Assembly: GCA_036186865.1 (NCBI GenBank)
Contig: AP025055.1
Location: 3,658,943-3,722,942, forward strand
DNA length: 64,000 bases
Direction of reading: 5' to 3'
Source: Eustoma russellianum
Lineage: Eukaryota > Streptophyta > Magnoliopsida > Gentianales > Gentianaceae
Below are positions 32,275 to 44,428 of the stretch, one piece after another (positions within the stretch are counted from its first letter, which is position 1; each line of letters begins with the position of its first letter). The notes under the pieces were generated by a model that saw only the letters and a program-made list of their open reading frames with translations, searched no databases and was not told the origin of the DNA. Both the position numbers and the translations under genes were made by a program.

Positions 32275-32839
32275 CCAATTTACTTTTTCCTTAGGATAGA
32301 GTGGGACCGAGAAAATTTAATATACAGCTTTAGCTGAAGTGTATCACTTATTGTGTTTTATTTTATAAGTGTGACTGGTAAGGTTGTTGATTTGTGATTT
32401 TGAAATCACGGGTTCAAACTGCAGAAACAGCATCTTTCACAAAGTGTAGGGTAAGACTGTGTACATAATATCGTGAATCGATCTAGCCTCTCTCCAGACC
32501 CTGCGCAACGCCTTTTTAAGTGTATCATTTTTTATATAAATCTATTATATATCAAATAACAATACTAAGATGATCTATTTATAATTTTCACTTCAAATAA
32601 TTGGTTACGGGATTAAGTGATTTCCTACCCCGGCCAGCTCTGGAAGGGATCTACTCTTTGAATAATGATGTTTACATTTTCCCTAATTAAGCACTTGCTA
32701 ATTTAGTCCTCTCTCATTAAGAAATTAAGACTTGCTGAATAAGACTTGTTGCTTCAAATGTAACAGAAGACTCTTTCAGTCGTATTTTTATAGCTGTCAT
32801 GATCTGTTTATCCTCATAATGTTAACTTTTTAAACATCT
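32275..32839 (+). repeat. Duplicated segment, copy 1, with Au SINE
   Basis: It is about 565 bp and matches 33125-33707 from CCAATTTACTTTcTCC to GTTAACTTTT...ACATCT. It contains an Au SINE (about 32378-32520: box B-like ATCACGGGTTCAAAC, then CTCTCCAGACCCTGCG). Part of its 3' body is deleted relative to copy 2. Confidence 0.85.
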
Positions 32840-33124
32840 AATTGTTAAGTTTGTAACACACTCTAAAGAAGGGTGAATAGAGTGTTGGGCAATTTTGCAG
32901 AATTTTTTTGTTTGGCTCAACTCAAATAGAATTTAAAATCAAAATAAGAATGGGAGATGAGAAACAATGAATGAGTACACCGGATATAGACGAATTCAAA
33001 TCGTAAATGATTCTACTCCACTACCACTTTGTTTTCAAAGTGGATTTTCAACTACTCTTCTTATTAAATCTAATAAGAACAACCGCAGCAATACTTACAT
33101 TAACACCTAGTGTAAACAACCACA

Positions 33125-33707
33125 CCAATTTACTTTCTCCTTAGGATAGAGTGGGGACCGAGAAATTTTAATATACAGCTTCTAGTTTAACTGTATCACT
33201 TATTGTGTTTTATTTTATAAGTGTAGCTGGTAAGGTTACTGATTTGTGACCTTGAGGTCACGGATTCGAATTGCGGAAACAATTTTTTGAACAAAGTGTA
33301 GGGTAAGTCTGTGTACATCAGATCGCGAATCGCTCTAGACCCTCTCCAGACCCTGTGCAAACGCGGGAACCTATTACACCGAAAACGTCTTTTTAAGTGT
33401 ATCATTTTTTATATAAATTTATTATATATCAAATAACAATACTAAGATGATCTATTTATAATTTTCACTTCAAATAATTGGTTACGTGATTAAGAGATTT
33501 CCTACCTTGGCCAGCTCTTGAAGAGATCTACTCTTTGAATAATGATGTTTACATTTTACCCTAATTAAGCACTTACTAATTTAGTCCTCTCTCATTAACA
33601 ACGCGATAAGATTTGTTGCTTCAAATGTAAAAGAAGACTCTTTCAGTCGTATCTTTTTAGCTGTCATAGTTTGTTCATCCTCATAATGTTAACTTTTCCG
33701 ACATCTC
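33125..33707 (+). repeat. Duplicated segment, copy 2, with Au SINE
   Basis: It is about 583 bp and homologous to 32275-32839, with the start points 850 bp apart. The Au SINE (about 33225-33392) is more complete, with GAGGTCACGGATTCGAATTG and CAAACGCGGGAACC. Open frames on either strand are SINE-derived. Confidence 0.85.
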
Positions 33708-33920
33708 ATTATAAACGTATGGTGAGTATTTAACTAATTTTATGCTAGTAAATTAATTAAAAGTTTGTTGCAAGTTGTAAGCTAGATTTTTTTGTTTCAG
33801 TATTTGTCTTTTTACTAGTGGTGCATATCCACTGTTATGACTATTTTAATATCGGAAGATTTCTGTTTATGTTTAATAAAATCCCTTCACTAGTGCATAT
33901 TCCTATTATTGTGCTATCTA

Positions 33921-34075
33921 TGCAGGTACATATAGAGCCAGGGGTTTCACTGGAAGCAAACTCTCTATCCAATGGGATGGATGTATTGTTTGTCTGCCCT
34001 CACTCTCCCCAGACCCTAGCGATAGTTTTTGCTGTCGTTGGGATATACTGAGTATATTTGTTGTTGTTGTAAGTT
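33921..34075 (+). mobile_element. TS-type SINE
   Basis: AGCCAGGGGTTTCACTGGAA near the head, CTCACTCTCCCCAGACCCTA and a GGGATATACTG...TTGTTGTTG tail match the tobacco TS SINE pattern. Related copies are at 49057-49205 (+) and 60758-60900 (-). The (TTG)n end is typical of the family. Confidence 0.7.
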
Positions 34076-35018
34076 GTAACCTAGACTAGTTGCATATGTA
34101 AACATTCAAATCTTACTCCTTTCTTTCTAAAATTATTATCACATCTGATTCAACAAATATTTGATCAAACATCAATTAAGACCAAACTTTCAAAAAACTT
34201 AACCATAATAGTTTTGCAATGTAGTAATTCACATCATTTAAAGTCAAACTCTAATGAATAATATGTCAAATAATTTAACGATTTAAGTTAGTTAATTTCT
34301 AATCAACTGCGTTTTTAACTAAATGTGACCGTCGGATCAAAACCGTATATCAACCAGAGCCTTTGGATCAAAATCGAAACAGTGTTTGTTGGGCGGTTTC
34401 CGGACGGGTTAATCCACAGCCGTTGGATGAAAACCGTACTGTAGGATCAATCCAGAGGCATCGGATGTAAATCACATATTGTTGGGCAGTTTAGTCAGTT
34501 TGGAAGTTTCTCTGAAAAGATAAGAACCGGCCCGAGCTGAGCCGGACAGGCGGGCGCACACACACGTCAATCTTGCAGGTTTTCCCTTCAGTCAAAAGTT
34601 ATCTTATGGTTTCGACCCGGTGCATCCGCCGTACTCTGTTACGAAAAGTACAAGATATCGATACATACATGTGCATATCGACATGAAACATGAATAATGG
34701 AAGCAACATAAAGATAAACATACAACATGCATAAACATACAAATCGTCATAATCGTACAAGTCATAATGGAAAAGTCTCAAAATAATATAAGTACATCAT
34801 TATAAAGCATCTAACATGATCTCCAACAGCTAAGTCCTGACATACTTCTCACTCACGGGTAGTCTACTTGTTGTAGAAACTCACAAGGCACATTAATCAA
34901 AAGATATTTATAATCAACAAAAACATATAATATCAACATAATAAACATATATAAATCATGTATAAATGAAAACAATCATTTTATCACATTTTAGAAAAAT
35001 ATTTCTAAAAATCCTACA
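34076..35018. other. Intergenic DNA
   Basis: No gene is recognised. Bases 34325-34480 hold imperfect repeats of CGTTGGATCAAAACCG-like phrases, a motif common around plant transposons. ACACACACACGTCAATC near 34556 follows. The rest is AT-rich. Confidence 0.4.
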
Positions 35019-35250
35019 CATCGATCGATCGAAGTGCCTCAGCTTCAGAGATCGAAGTCTCATAGTGAGTTTCAGAGTTTGTCTCTGACTTACATCGATC
35101 GATCTAAGTGCGGGTTTGATGTACATCGATCGATCGATGTGTCTCAGGTTTAGAGATCGATGTCCCACAGTAAGGTCTTGAATTTTCTCTACCTTACATA
35201 GATCGATCGATGTGAGGGATCGAAGTACATTGATCGATCGAAGTGCAACA
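35019..35250. repeat. Array of ATCGATCGAT palindromes
   Basis: Five longer units such as ACATCGATCGATCGAAGTG, plus single ATCGA motifs, are spaced about 40-60 bp apart. On the minus strand they read ACTTCGATCGATCGATGTG. They lie 130 bp left of a probable LTR terminus (35382) of minus-strand element C, the position of U3, like the palindrome array in the LTRs of A and B. Confidence 0.75.
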
Positions 35251-35361
35251 ACCTGAGAGACCGATGTCATTTTTCTCGACTTTTTCAACTTTTAATCATT
35301 TATAACACCATGTGTGACATTTCTATGCATTCACCACTTAAAATCATGACCTTAAAAATAA

Positions 35362-35397
35362 ATCCAAACATATTTCTCAACATTCTCTCCCTTTTAG
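35362..35397 (-). other. Probable LTR terminus and polypurine tract of element C
   Basis: On the minus strand the order is AAAAGGGAGAGAA (35383-35395 region) and then TGTTGAGAAATATG, which fits a polypurine tract followed by the first bases of a 3' LTR. The terminal 21 bases recur at 44408-44428. The far end of this LTR is not found. Confidence 0.45.
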
Positions 35398-35469
35398 ATG
35401 ATTTTCAAAATAACCTAATATGATTTTAATGTCACAACTTTTTAACAATTATTTATCACACATTTACCA

Positions 35470-35600
35470 ATTTTATACCAATTGAATTGTTTTGAAAACC
35501 TCACCAATTACCAATTTTTCATCAATTTTATATCAATTGAATTGTTTTGAAAACTCCACCAATTACCAATTGTTTCATCAATTATATACCAACTGTTTTC
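35470..35600 (+). repeat. Tandem repeat of about 65-70 bp
   Basis: Two and a half units contain CCAATTGAATTGTTTTGAAAA, CACCAATTACCAATT and TTCATCAATT, just downstream of the polypurine-like tract and beyond the 3' end of element C pol. Confidence 0.7.
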
Positions 35601-35832
35601 AAACTCTCAAATCTCATGTTTTTAACATATGTGTTCATGTTTTTCCCCTCAGCTTATACTCTCCCCCTTAACCTATACTCAAAACGTATACCAATTGAAA
35701 CTTAGCATATTATTCAACTCAAATCCAAATCATGACTTACCATCTCAAATCATGTTCTTATTCTATCTCCCCCTTTATTTTACAAATCATGCAAAAAATA
35801 GAACTATGCAATTGTATCGTAAGTCATCATGC

Positions 35833-37195
35833 CTAACTTGGCTCGTAAGTTTTCAAAGTGGGTTGATTAAGGGGTTTGGTGAAGATGTCAGCTATTTGAT
35901 GATCAGTTCTTACATGATCTATCGTTACGTCCCCATTTTGAACATGATCTCGAAGGAAATGGTATCTTACTTCAATATGTTTGGCCTTATAAAGTACCGG
36001 ATTTCGAGAAAGATTGATTGCACTTGTGCTAAGAAAAGTAGAATCTTATTCATTTTAATGTCAAAATCACTAATGGTACTAGCTTGCTTTTTACAAAACC
36101 AAGAGATCAGGTTAGTTCTTATGAATTGACAAGTTCCACTAGTGGATTTTCTATCTAGTTTGCAACCACCATAATCAGCATCACTATATATGTATAATTC
36201 CAATTTAGCATTTCTATCATACCAAAGTCCCAAGTGAGATGTGTGTTTAAGATATCTGAATATTTTCTTCACCGCATTGTAATGAGATACCTTAAAACAG
36301 TACCTAGCGCACATACACACACTAAACATGATGTCATATCTTGATGCGGTTGAATATAACAATGAGCGAATCATAGACCTATAAATTGTGTCATCAAAAG
36401 GTTTACCATTTTCATCTTTATCTAGTTTGGTGTTAACACTCATAGGGGTAGGTATTGGTTTCAACTCTTCAAATCCAAACTTCTTAATCATATCATTGAC
36501 ATACTTAAGTTGGCTAATGTGTATTCCTTGAGGGATTTGTTTAATTTGAAGCCCTAAGAAGTAATTCAACTCTCCCACCATTGACATTTCAAACTCTGAC
36601 TTCATACACTCTTCGAAGTCCTTTTCTAAGGTAGGGTTGGTTGATCCAAAGATTATATCATCTACATATATTTGAACTATTAACAAGTCGTTATCTTTTC
36701 TTTTTAGAAATAATGTGTTGTCTATGGTCCCCCTTTGATAATTATTTTCAATAAGAAAGTTTGTAAATCTATTGTATCAAGCTCTTGGAGCGTGTTTCAA
36801 ACCATACAAATCTTTCTTAAGCTTGTACACATGGTTATGATTCTTTGGATCTTTGAATCCAGGAGGTTGTTTGACAAACACCACTTCTTAGATGTATTCA
36901 TTCAAGAACGCAATCTTGACATCCATTTGGAAGAGTTTAATATTGCTTAGGCTTGCAATAGCAAGTAACAATCTAATTACTTCTAGTCGTGCAACGGTGC
37001 AAAGGTTTCTTCATAATCTATTCCTTCTTGTTGATTGTAACCTTGTGCGACTAGCCTAGCCTTATTTCGTGTGATGTTTCCTTGTTCATCCATTTTATTC
37101 CTAAAGACCCATTTTTCTATTATAGACTTATTTTCGGGTTTAGGTACCAAGTCCCACACATTGTTCCTGGTGAATTGGTTTAATTCCTCATGCAT
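35833..37195 (-). pseudogene. Element C reverse transcriptase and RNase H
   Basis: RT begins with MHEELNQFTRNNVWDLVPKP (37195 leftward) and keeps WVFRNKMDEQGN and ARLVAQGYNQQEGIDYEETFAP. Two residues before the Trp (normally GTKW) are lost, and stops follow at about 36983. The palm motif VQIYVDDIIFGST is near 36670. Connection and RNase H contain LDRKSTSGTCQF, and the tail ADIFTKPLNQPTLK ends at 35833. The stretch 36735-36980 is frame-broken. Confidence 0.85.
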
Positions 37196-37207
37196 GGCAA
37201 CTATCCA

Positions 37208-38990
37208 TTATATATCACCTAAGGCTTCTTTAACATTCTTAGGTTCTAAGTGTGAGATTAAGCTATGTCCTTCAGATTGACTTATGTTTCTACGTGTTCT
37301 AACCCCAACACTTGGATCCCCAATGATTAACTCTTTAGCGTGTTTATGTTTATCTTTTATAAGCCACCAATTCCTAGGTTGATTAGGTTCACCCTCATCT
37401 TGTTCAAATGTTTCATTAGTGTGAACATTATCGTATACAATTGGATCATCTTCCAAGTTAGTTGTATTATCTTCCAATTGCAAAATTTCTTCATTTATTT
37501 CATCTAATGGTTCATGCATGTCTTGTTCAGGAGGGTTTGGTTCTAGATGATCAAGTACAAGCTCAAGTAATACATCATCATCATCAAACATATATTCAAC
37601 TTTATTTTCTTGTTTATGTTGAGTTTTATCACTACCTTCAAAATATGCATTCTCATTGAATTTCACGTGTATGGATTCAATTATCTTTCTAGATTCAAGA
37701 TTATAACACCTATATGCTCTTGAATTAGTTGAATAACCAACAAATATGCATTTAATAGACTTTTGTTCAAACTTGTCTAGATTATCCTTAGTGTTTAACA
37801 CAAAACACTTACAACCAAAAACTCTGAGATAATCTATCTTAGGTTGTCTATTATTTGATAATTCGTAAGGTGTTTTTTTCAACTTCTTATAATTGAAAGC
37901 CTATTTATAATATAACAAGCACAACTTACAAGTTCAGCCCATAAATATTTTGGTACTTTATTTTCATATAACATTGTTCTAGCAATTTCTTGAATTTTTC
38001 TATTTTTACGTTCAACAAATTCATTGAGTTGTGGTGTTCTAGGTGGTGAGAATTCATGTTTAATTCTATGTAATTCACAAAACTTGACTACATCTTTGTT
38101 TTTGAATTCTCCACCTCTATCACTTCTAATTCTCTTAACATTTTCTTTGTAAAGATTCTCGAGTTGCTTGATAAGAGTTTCGATTGCTAATGGAGCATCA
38201 TCTTTGTGTGTTAAGAACAACGTCCATGTGTATCGTGAGTAATCGTCTACTATGACACACACATAGTAGTGTCCACCTAGTCTTCTTGTCCTACCTGGAC
38301 CAAATATGTCTAAGTGAAGCAATTCTAGTACATGACTAGTACTGACTTCACTTTTTGGTTTCATTGTTTCTTTAATGTGTTTTCCTTTTATACAAGTTTC
38401 ACATAGTTGAAAATTTTCTAAGTCTAACTTAGGCATACCTCTAATTAAATTCTTCTTAGATAACTTTTCAATAGTTGAGATTCCCATATTGACTAGTCGT
38501 CTGTGCCATAAGTTTACATCTAAGTCATGTGATATTAAACATTTAACCTTAGCATCTAACATGTTATCTAAGAAAACGCATAAATGTTATTATCCCTATT
38601 TCCTTTTAATACAATTTCTCCTTTTTCATTAGTTATATCACAAGAATCGGGGAGAAAAGAAACATAATACCTGGAATCTATAAGTTGCGAAATGCTTAAT
38701 AAATTATAAGAAAGATGTCTTACTAACAACACATTTTGTATTTGAAATGTGTTAGGGTCTCTGATTGTCCTTTTTTAACAACTTTTCCTTTGTTGTTGTC
38801 ACCAAATGTCACATTTCCTCTATTCTCGATATGTTCCAACCCGGTGAATAGTTTGGGGTTGCCCGTCATATGTCTTGAACATCCACTGTCTAAAAACCAT
38901 TTGTTTTTTAGCTTCTTTGACTTTGCCTCCTTCTTGCATTCTTTGCTATTTTCCTACAATAGAGACAAAGTTTTAGGTACCCTTTACTTT
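37208..38990 (-). pseudogene. Element C protease and integrase
   Basis: The protease signature FLDSGCSRHMTGN is read on the minus strand near 38865-38900. The integrase N-domain (LWHRRLVNMG to LCETCIKGKH) starts near 38520. The core has LLHLDIFG, IVDDYSRYTW, RSDRGGEFKN and PPRTPQLNEFVERKN (the family usually has QQNG). A frame break near 37880 is followed by the C-terminal part (YELSNNRQPKIDYLRVFGCKC) and an acidic linker down to 37208. Confidence 0.85.
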
Positions 38991-39599
38991 GGTCATTGAA
39001 TATTAGGGGTACCACCCTTGTTTATATACCCTTTTGGTATTCAAACTTGGATGTACCTTCTTGGTACATATTTGACATTATTATAAGTTGTATATAAAGG
39101 ATCATATGTACTTGACCATGCCATTTAAAAGATGATGCATTGTTATATATGTTGTACCTAGGTCTATATGTACTATGTTGTGGCCGATTTTGATAGCTAA
39201 AGTAAGGCATATGATTTTATTTCTTATATGGCGCTATGTATGTGTGTTCATATGCATTTCTATAAGCCTTATATAAATGGTGCCTGTATTATGCATTATA
39301 ATGAGTTGGTTGCATTTCATTATGTCTAGTTACATTTGTATACATATAGGCATAATTTTTAGGTTGTCTAGATGCAAAGTTTTGCCTAGTTAGACGTCTA
39401 TTTATGTGCGATTTTGTGGGCGCATGTTGCATTTTTACCTTGGTATAAATAGAAGAAGGTGTAGAAGAAGATGTAGCAGGCAAAGTTGATTTTGTTGTAT
39501 TATATGGCAACTCAGACTTAGATAATACAAAGTTAGTCTGTTTGCTTAACTTTTCATTTTCTTCTATATATCCTAATCCCTTCTTATCATTTCCATATT

Positions 39600-41040
39600 T
39601 TTATGACGATATAAGTGTGTCAAGCATGTTCGTACCAGATTTAAATTGTTCTAACATTTTTTCTAAGTTTAGTTTAGAAGATTTAAGTTGTAATATCTCA
39701 TTTTCACAACTTTCTAACTTAGATTTCATCATACTATTTTCAGTTATTAATGTTTGTTCATTTTTCCTATATGATTCAATTTTAATCTCTAAAGAATCAA
39801 GAGTATTACTAGACTCTTGTTTAAAAGATTCTAATTGATCGAAAAATTCCAAGTTGGACGTCTTAAACTTGTCATTTTGTTCAATTAGTTTCTTCTTTTC
39901 TTTAGAGAACCTTTTACAATGAGCATGCATCCTTAGAAATTCTTCATACATTTCATCAAATGATATTTCATTATCAGAATCTTCATCAGATGAAGAACCT
40001 ACCTCGTTGGATACGAAGCAGACTTGAGCTTCCTCAGTGTCGCATTCTGAGTAGACCGAGTCGCTCCACGTGCTTGCCTTCATTGCTCATTTGCCTCTTC
40101 TTGACTTGGACTCCTTTGTCTTAGTCTTTTGTGCCTCCTTGTCTTTAGCTTGTTTATTATTGTTGTTAGTATTATTATTTTTCTTTGTTGGGCAATGATA
40201 TGAGATATGTCCTTTTTTACGGTATTCGTGGCACTTTAACTCTTTATTATACCACTTGTTATTAAAGTTTTTCTCAAGTTGAGAAGAAGTAGAAGAATAT
40301 TGTTTTCTATTTATATTTGGTCGTTTGAAAAACTTTCTAAGTTTTCTACCTATGAATATTAGATTATCGTCTAATTCATTATCACTATTACTATCATCAT
40401 TATTTGTATGTGACTCAGTTGATCTAAAAGCAATAGACTTACCAGATGATTTAGATGATTCGAACTTTCATTGGTTCAGTTTTGCCTTGTAAACTCGAAG
40501 TAAATTCATCCATTTTAGTGATTGATTTTGTTTCTTCAATTGTCGTGACTTTAGGAACCCATTAGTAATCTTCAAATCCATAGATGTTATGGATTCGTTT
40601 GGCAACATTTTGAAAGATTCAAGCTCAGACATAAGCATGTTTATTTTTGACTCTTTTACACCGCTAGTACCATCGTGCTTTAATTCTAATGATTTCCACA
40701 TGTCGTATACACTTGTGCAATTTGACACCTATACTACTTCAGAAGTCGTTGGTCCGTTTAACAGTAATTGCATAGCTTTAGCATTTATGGACATTTTCGT
40801 TTTATCTTTGGAAGACCATTCACTTTTATATTTTTCTACTTCCTGTGTGACTCCACTAACTTGTACAATTTTCATTAGAATGTACGGCTCATCTTCAACT
40901 ATAGACCATAAATCGATGTCTATAGCCATTAAGAATAGCCTCATTCTAAGTTTCCAATGAACGAAATTATTTCCATCAAAAAGAGCAGGACGTTGTGTAG
41001 ACATACCTTCCAACTCACCTTTGTGAGAAACTATGGCCAT
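39600..41040 (-). pseudogene. Element C gag
   Basis: The ATG at 41040 starts a capsid region with LFDGNNFVHWKLRMRLFL. TAG at 40729 interrupts it; VSNCTSVYDMWKSLE and MLMSELESFKMLPNESI continue to a stop at 40468. The zinc knuckle near 40195-40240 reads CHEYRKKGHISYHC, with Tyr where the second Cys of CX2CX4HX4C belongs. A region starting MKASTWSDS (40083) and forming a long coiled coil ends at 39601. It cannot make a working Gag. Confidence 0.8.
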
Positions 41041-41148
41041 TGTATGTACCTTTAATTTGAGATTGGCAGGCTACTTTGAATTGTTGTTTCTTGGATGTAT
41101 CTTGTTCATATGGTGTTGAATCTTGCTTCTTTGAGTGGTGTAGACCTC

Positions 41149-41160
41149 GCTCTGATACCA
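41149..41160 (-). promoter_or_regulatory. Primer-binding site of element C
   Basis: The minus strand reads TGGTATCAGAGC three bases inside the LTR edge, the initiator tRNA-Met site also used by A and B. Confidence 0.88.
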
Positions 41161-41162
41161 AT

Positions 41163-42260
41163 TGTTGGACTGTGCACCTGCAAAAACACCACTAGATGAG
41201 GGGTGAATAGTGGTTAGTGGAAATTATACTACTACCCTTTAGCAAAATCCCCTTTGAAAATAGAATCTGAGACCACCTTAGATTCAGAACCCGTTTTTAA
41301 AAAATTCAAAAAATCAGTATATACAACTCCAAAAATTATGAAAATTTCCAGAACTTAACTTCAATGTCTTGACAAGGCTCTATCCAAAAATTATACAAAA
41401 ATAAGATTGTTGGCCCTTTAAACAAATAAAAAGATTCAGATGGTCAATCTGGATAGAATTGGATAGAATGTTGCTGAAATTGGAAAACGTGTTTCTCTTT
41501 GAATACTCAACCAAAAAGGTTGGTATTTATGTCAAAACACTCCTTAGGATGTCTTGTTTATGTTTCCAAAAGGCTCTGACCTTAAACAATTCTTGGTTAA
41601 AACATAATTCAAGTTTTCTCAAAACTGGTCAGATTGTAGCCAGATTAGAGTAGTTATCTTGCAACGATTGAAAGACTATTTTTCCCTTGCCTAAATCAAG
41701 AGATTCTTGTTGAAAATGAAAGCTAACAATCTGAAGTATAACTTCACCAAAAATCACAAATTTTGGAAGTGTTTAGCTATTTTTCAAAACGTGAGAAGTT
41801 GTGTGAAATCTACAGTGAAAACGGGCAGGAAACAGAAAAATGTAAAGAAGAACACCAAGGATTTATCCTGGTTCGGTCAATGTGACCTACTCCAGTCCCA
41901 AGAAACATCTTTCCTTGGATTTCACTATGGTATGAACCAAATTACAACAAGAACCAAGCTTGATCCTTGTGTTAAACACTAACCCTATTCAAGATTTAGA
42001 TGCACACCTCTATGCAACTCTTGGTTGCAACACCTTTATCACCTATTGATGTAGCCTTATAGTTTTGGCTAATCAATTTTACAAATGAGACACAAGAGGC
42101 TTGTCTCTCTACAACAAATATCACAAAAACACCTTGGTTGCAAAGAATGAAACAAGAATGAAAAGAAGAAGATAGCAAGACAATTCAACTATTGCTTTCA
42201 AGTGTGTGTTCTTCTCCTTCACATTTGCCTCCTATTTATAGTGTGAAATGGCTCTTGAAG
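41163..42260 (-). repeat. Element C 5' LTR, inner part with minus-strand TATA box
   Basis: On the plus strand the LTR edge starts TGTTGGACTGTGCACC. The minus strand has CACTATAAATAGGAG at about 42230-42244, a strong TATA box directed towards gag. The region from there to 41163 would be R and U5. TATCCTGGTTCGGTCAATG near 41866 is typical of plant Copia LTRs. The outer limit of the LTR is not resolved; it may continue to about 43058. Confidence 0.6.
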
Positions 42261-43058
42261 ATAAGAGCTCTTATAAGCCACCATCTTCATCATCAATGCT
42301 TAAGTGTCTTCACATCCTTGGTTGGCCACATACACACCTTGTACACTTGGCAACATCAATCAAAATGATTGGTCCACCTTAGAACACTTATGTTGGCCGA
42401 ATTTTATCACCAACAATGACTTGGAATTTGCTTGAAAAATGAAGATAATACTAAAGGATAATACCACCAAAAAAACCCTCAACTCCTTGGCAAGATAATA
42501 GGACATATGAGGCTGTCTTTTGACCAAAACAATCTGCTGAAAACTTCAGCCTAGCCGTTGCCCTATTTTTTGAATTTTCCAAGTTGACAATTTTGTCAAC
42601 TAGCTTCTTTTTGGTTGGTCCACTTATCACCAAGTCATAAAATGAGTACACCATTATTTCCACCTGTATATACATGTTTTTGAGGCTGTATATATGTATA
42701 TCAACTCAGATTTTTGAAGCAGAAATCAACAAATAATAGTTGACAAGATCATGCCAATATATAACACCAAAACTCCCACTTTTTCTCCATGTATGTTATG
42801 ATCAATTTCACACCTTTAACACCTTTAATTTCTTTGAAAACGATGATTAATATCCTCCAATAACATATAGAAGAAGATCTTCATGAAAAAATAGAATGTG
42901 ACATAACAACTCGTCACATATCCCGCTACTGTCGATAATATCACCAAATAGAGAAATAAGATAGAGAACCACCAAATAATCTTCAAGATAATCATAAATC
43001 AACTCCAGAATGAAGATAATAATATACTCAAGAGATTCCTTGAATGAAAATACCAAAA
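42261..43058. other. Probable U3 of element C LTR or intergenic DNA
   Basis: No coding sequence is recognised. Position upstream of the TATA box suggests U3, but without the partner LTR the boundary cannot be set. Confidence 0.35.
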
Positions 43059-44428
43059 ATGCGTTAGGAAATCGACATGATCACTGCAAAAATGCACAGT
43101 GGAAAAATAAAAGTTGATCTCTGATTTCCTGCCAAGGATCCATGTTGTTCGTTTAATTCGATGAAAGAAACTCAAAAATTACCTCTATAGATTCGAAATT
43201 TCGCAGATGAAGGAGGTGCGATGACACAAACACCTTCTGTCGGTATCCATAGGAATGATTCCGCCCGGAGTGCTAGCTCTTGAACAGCGCGGCTGAGAAC
43301 TTCAGTTTTCTCTAAAAACAAATTCTGTTTTTTTCATGTTGTCTCTCTGTATGAGATACACAGGCTGTATACACATAAATAGACATCAAATCTGAGTCCT
43401 AATCGAATTAGTTAATGCCAATCAAAATCCATATCAGATATAGATTCTATCAGGATATTCAAAATCCATATCAGATATGGATTCTTTCGTTATTATCCGA
43501 TAATATATATATATATATATATATATATAACCATAAAAAACAAAATTAATAATATGAATAATAATTAATATCTAATATTAATATTATTAATATCAGCCCA
43601 TACGCATTCTTGTGTGTGACCCGATAGGCTCATATTAATTGGCAGTCAGTCAAATCTCTATTAAACCAACAAGTCGTAATTGACCTCTTGCAATGCATTA
43701 TGACTATCCAATTAATATGAGTACAGTCCAACTAGCGTAATAATAGTACATGTATTAATCCCTTTTTCTCACGATATCTAGTTTGAACATAAATCATGGT
43801 AAGTGTCATACTTATATTGTTCAAACATGTGATTACTCGATCTCCAGGTAGACTGACAAAACAAATGATATTGATCACACTATCAATTCATTTGAGCACG
43901 GCCATGCATTTCACAGTCTCACTAATCGAGGGGCCCAAAGATATCTCTATCAAAAGAGAAGGACAAATTCTATCTTGACTGTTCAATATACTCTAAATAA
44001 TTTCTATCATACTCAATCATGACCTTTATTATTATCTAATTACGGATAACGTTAGATCATGTCAAAATATAATAGTCCTTATGTTGGAATCTATGACAAT
44101 CTCAAGTCGAAGGATTAAAACATGACTATCATGAGATTTACTTATGACGCCAATCCATGTAGTTATCTCATGATAGGTTTATCCAATACACTATTCTCTA
44201 ACAAGTATCTATGAGATTGATTTGTATCACCTGATCACCATACACATAAGCATCTCATGATTATCAAATCAATGCTCATACTGGTTATAAATTATTTTAT
44301 CTCTATAACAATAATGAACCAGAGACATATATCATAATTGTGTAACATACTAACCAACAATAATGATAATAAAACCTCTTTATTAATAATAAATGTATAA
44401 CATAAACATCCAAACATATTTCTCAACA
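43059..44428 (-). mobile_element. Possible solo LTR or non-autonomous retroelement remnant
   Basis: On the minus strand it starts TGTTGAGAAATATG at 44428, the same 21 bases as the terminus at 35362-35382. It contains a long non-coding body with CTATTTATGTGTATAC (TATA-like, about 43368-43384) and could end near CCTAACGCA at 43059. No primer-binding site follows, and no matching 5-bp target duplication is visible (AGAGG on the right). A (TA)n run lies at 43501-43530. Confidence 0.4.

Larger units (their letters stand above)
35383..41163 (-). mobile_element. Element C: degenerate Copia retrotransposon internal region
   Basis: Read on the minus strand it has a primer-binding site (41149-41160), gag (41040-39600), protease, integrase, reverse transcriptase and RNase H, ending at a TAG at 35833. 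CCCCCTTAA-type (minus AAGGGGG) purine runs follow at 35660-35780. Stops and gaps break every domain. Copia order and the long coiled-coil gag resemble the Sirevirus side of the superfamily, but C is clearly a different family from A and B. A matching pair of LTRs could not be identified. Confidence 0.85.

Noticed and set aside
33196..33405. Minus-strand open frame of 69 codons
   Set aside because: It is entirely SINE and flanking duplication sequence.
34325..34520. CGTTGGATCAAAACCG-type repeats as a regulatory array
   Set aside because: Copies are few and irregular, and such phrases are frequent in plant transposon flanks.
34599..34781. Minus-strand 60-codon hydrophobic frame
   Set aside because: Low-complexity Tyr/Met/Phe composition, no homology and no transcript signals.
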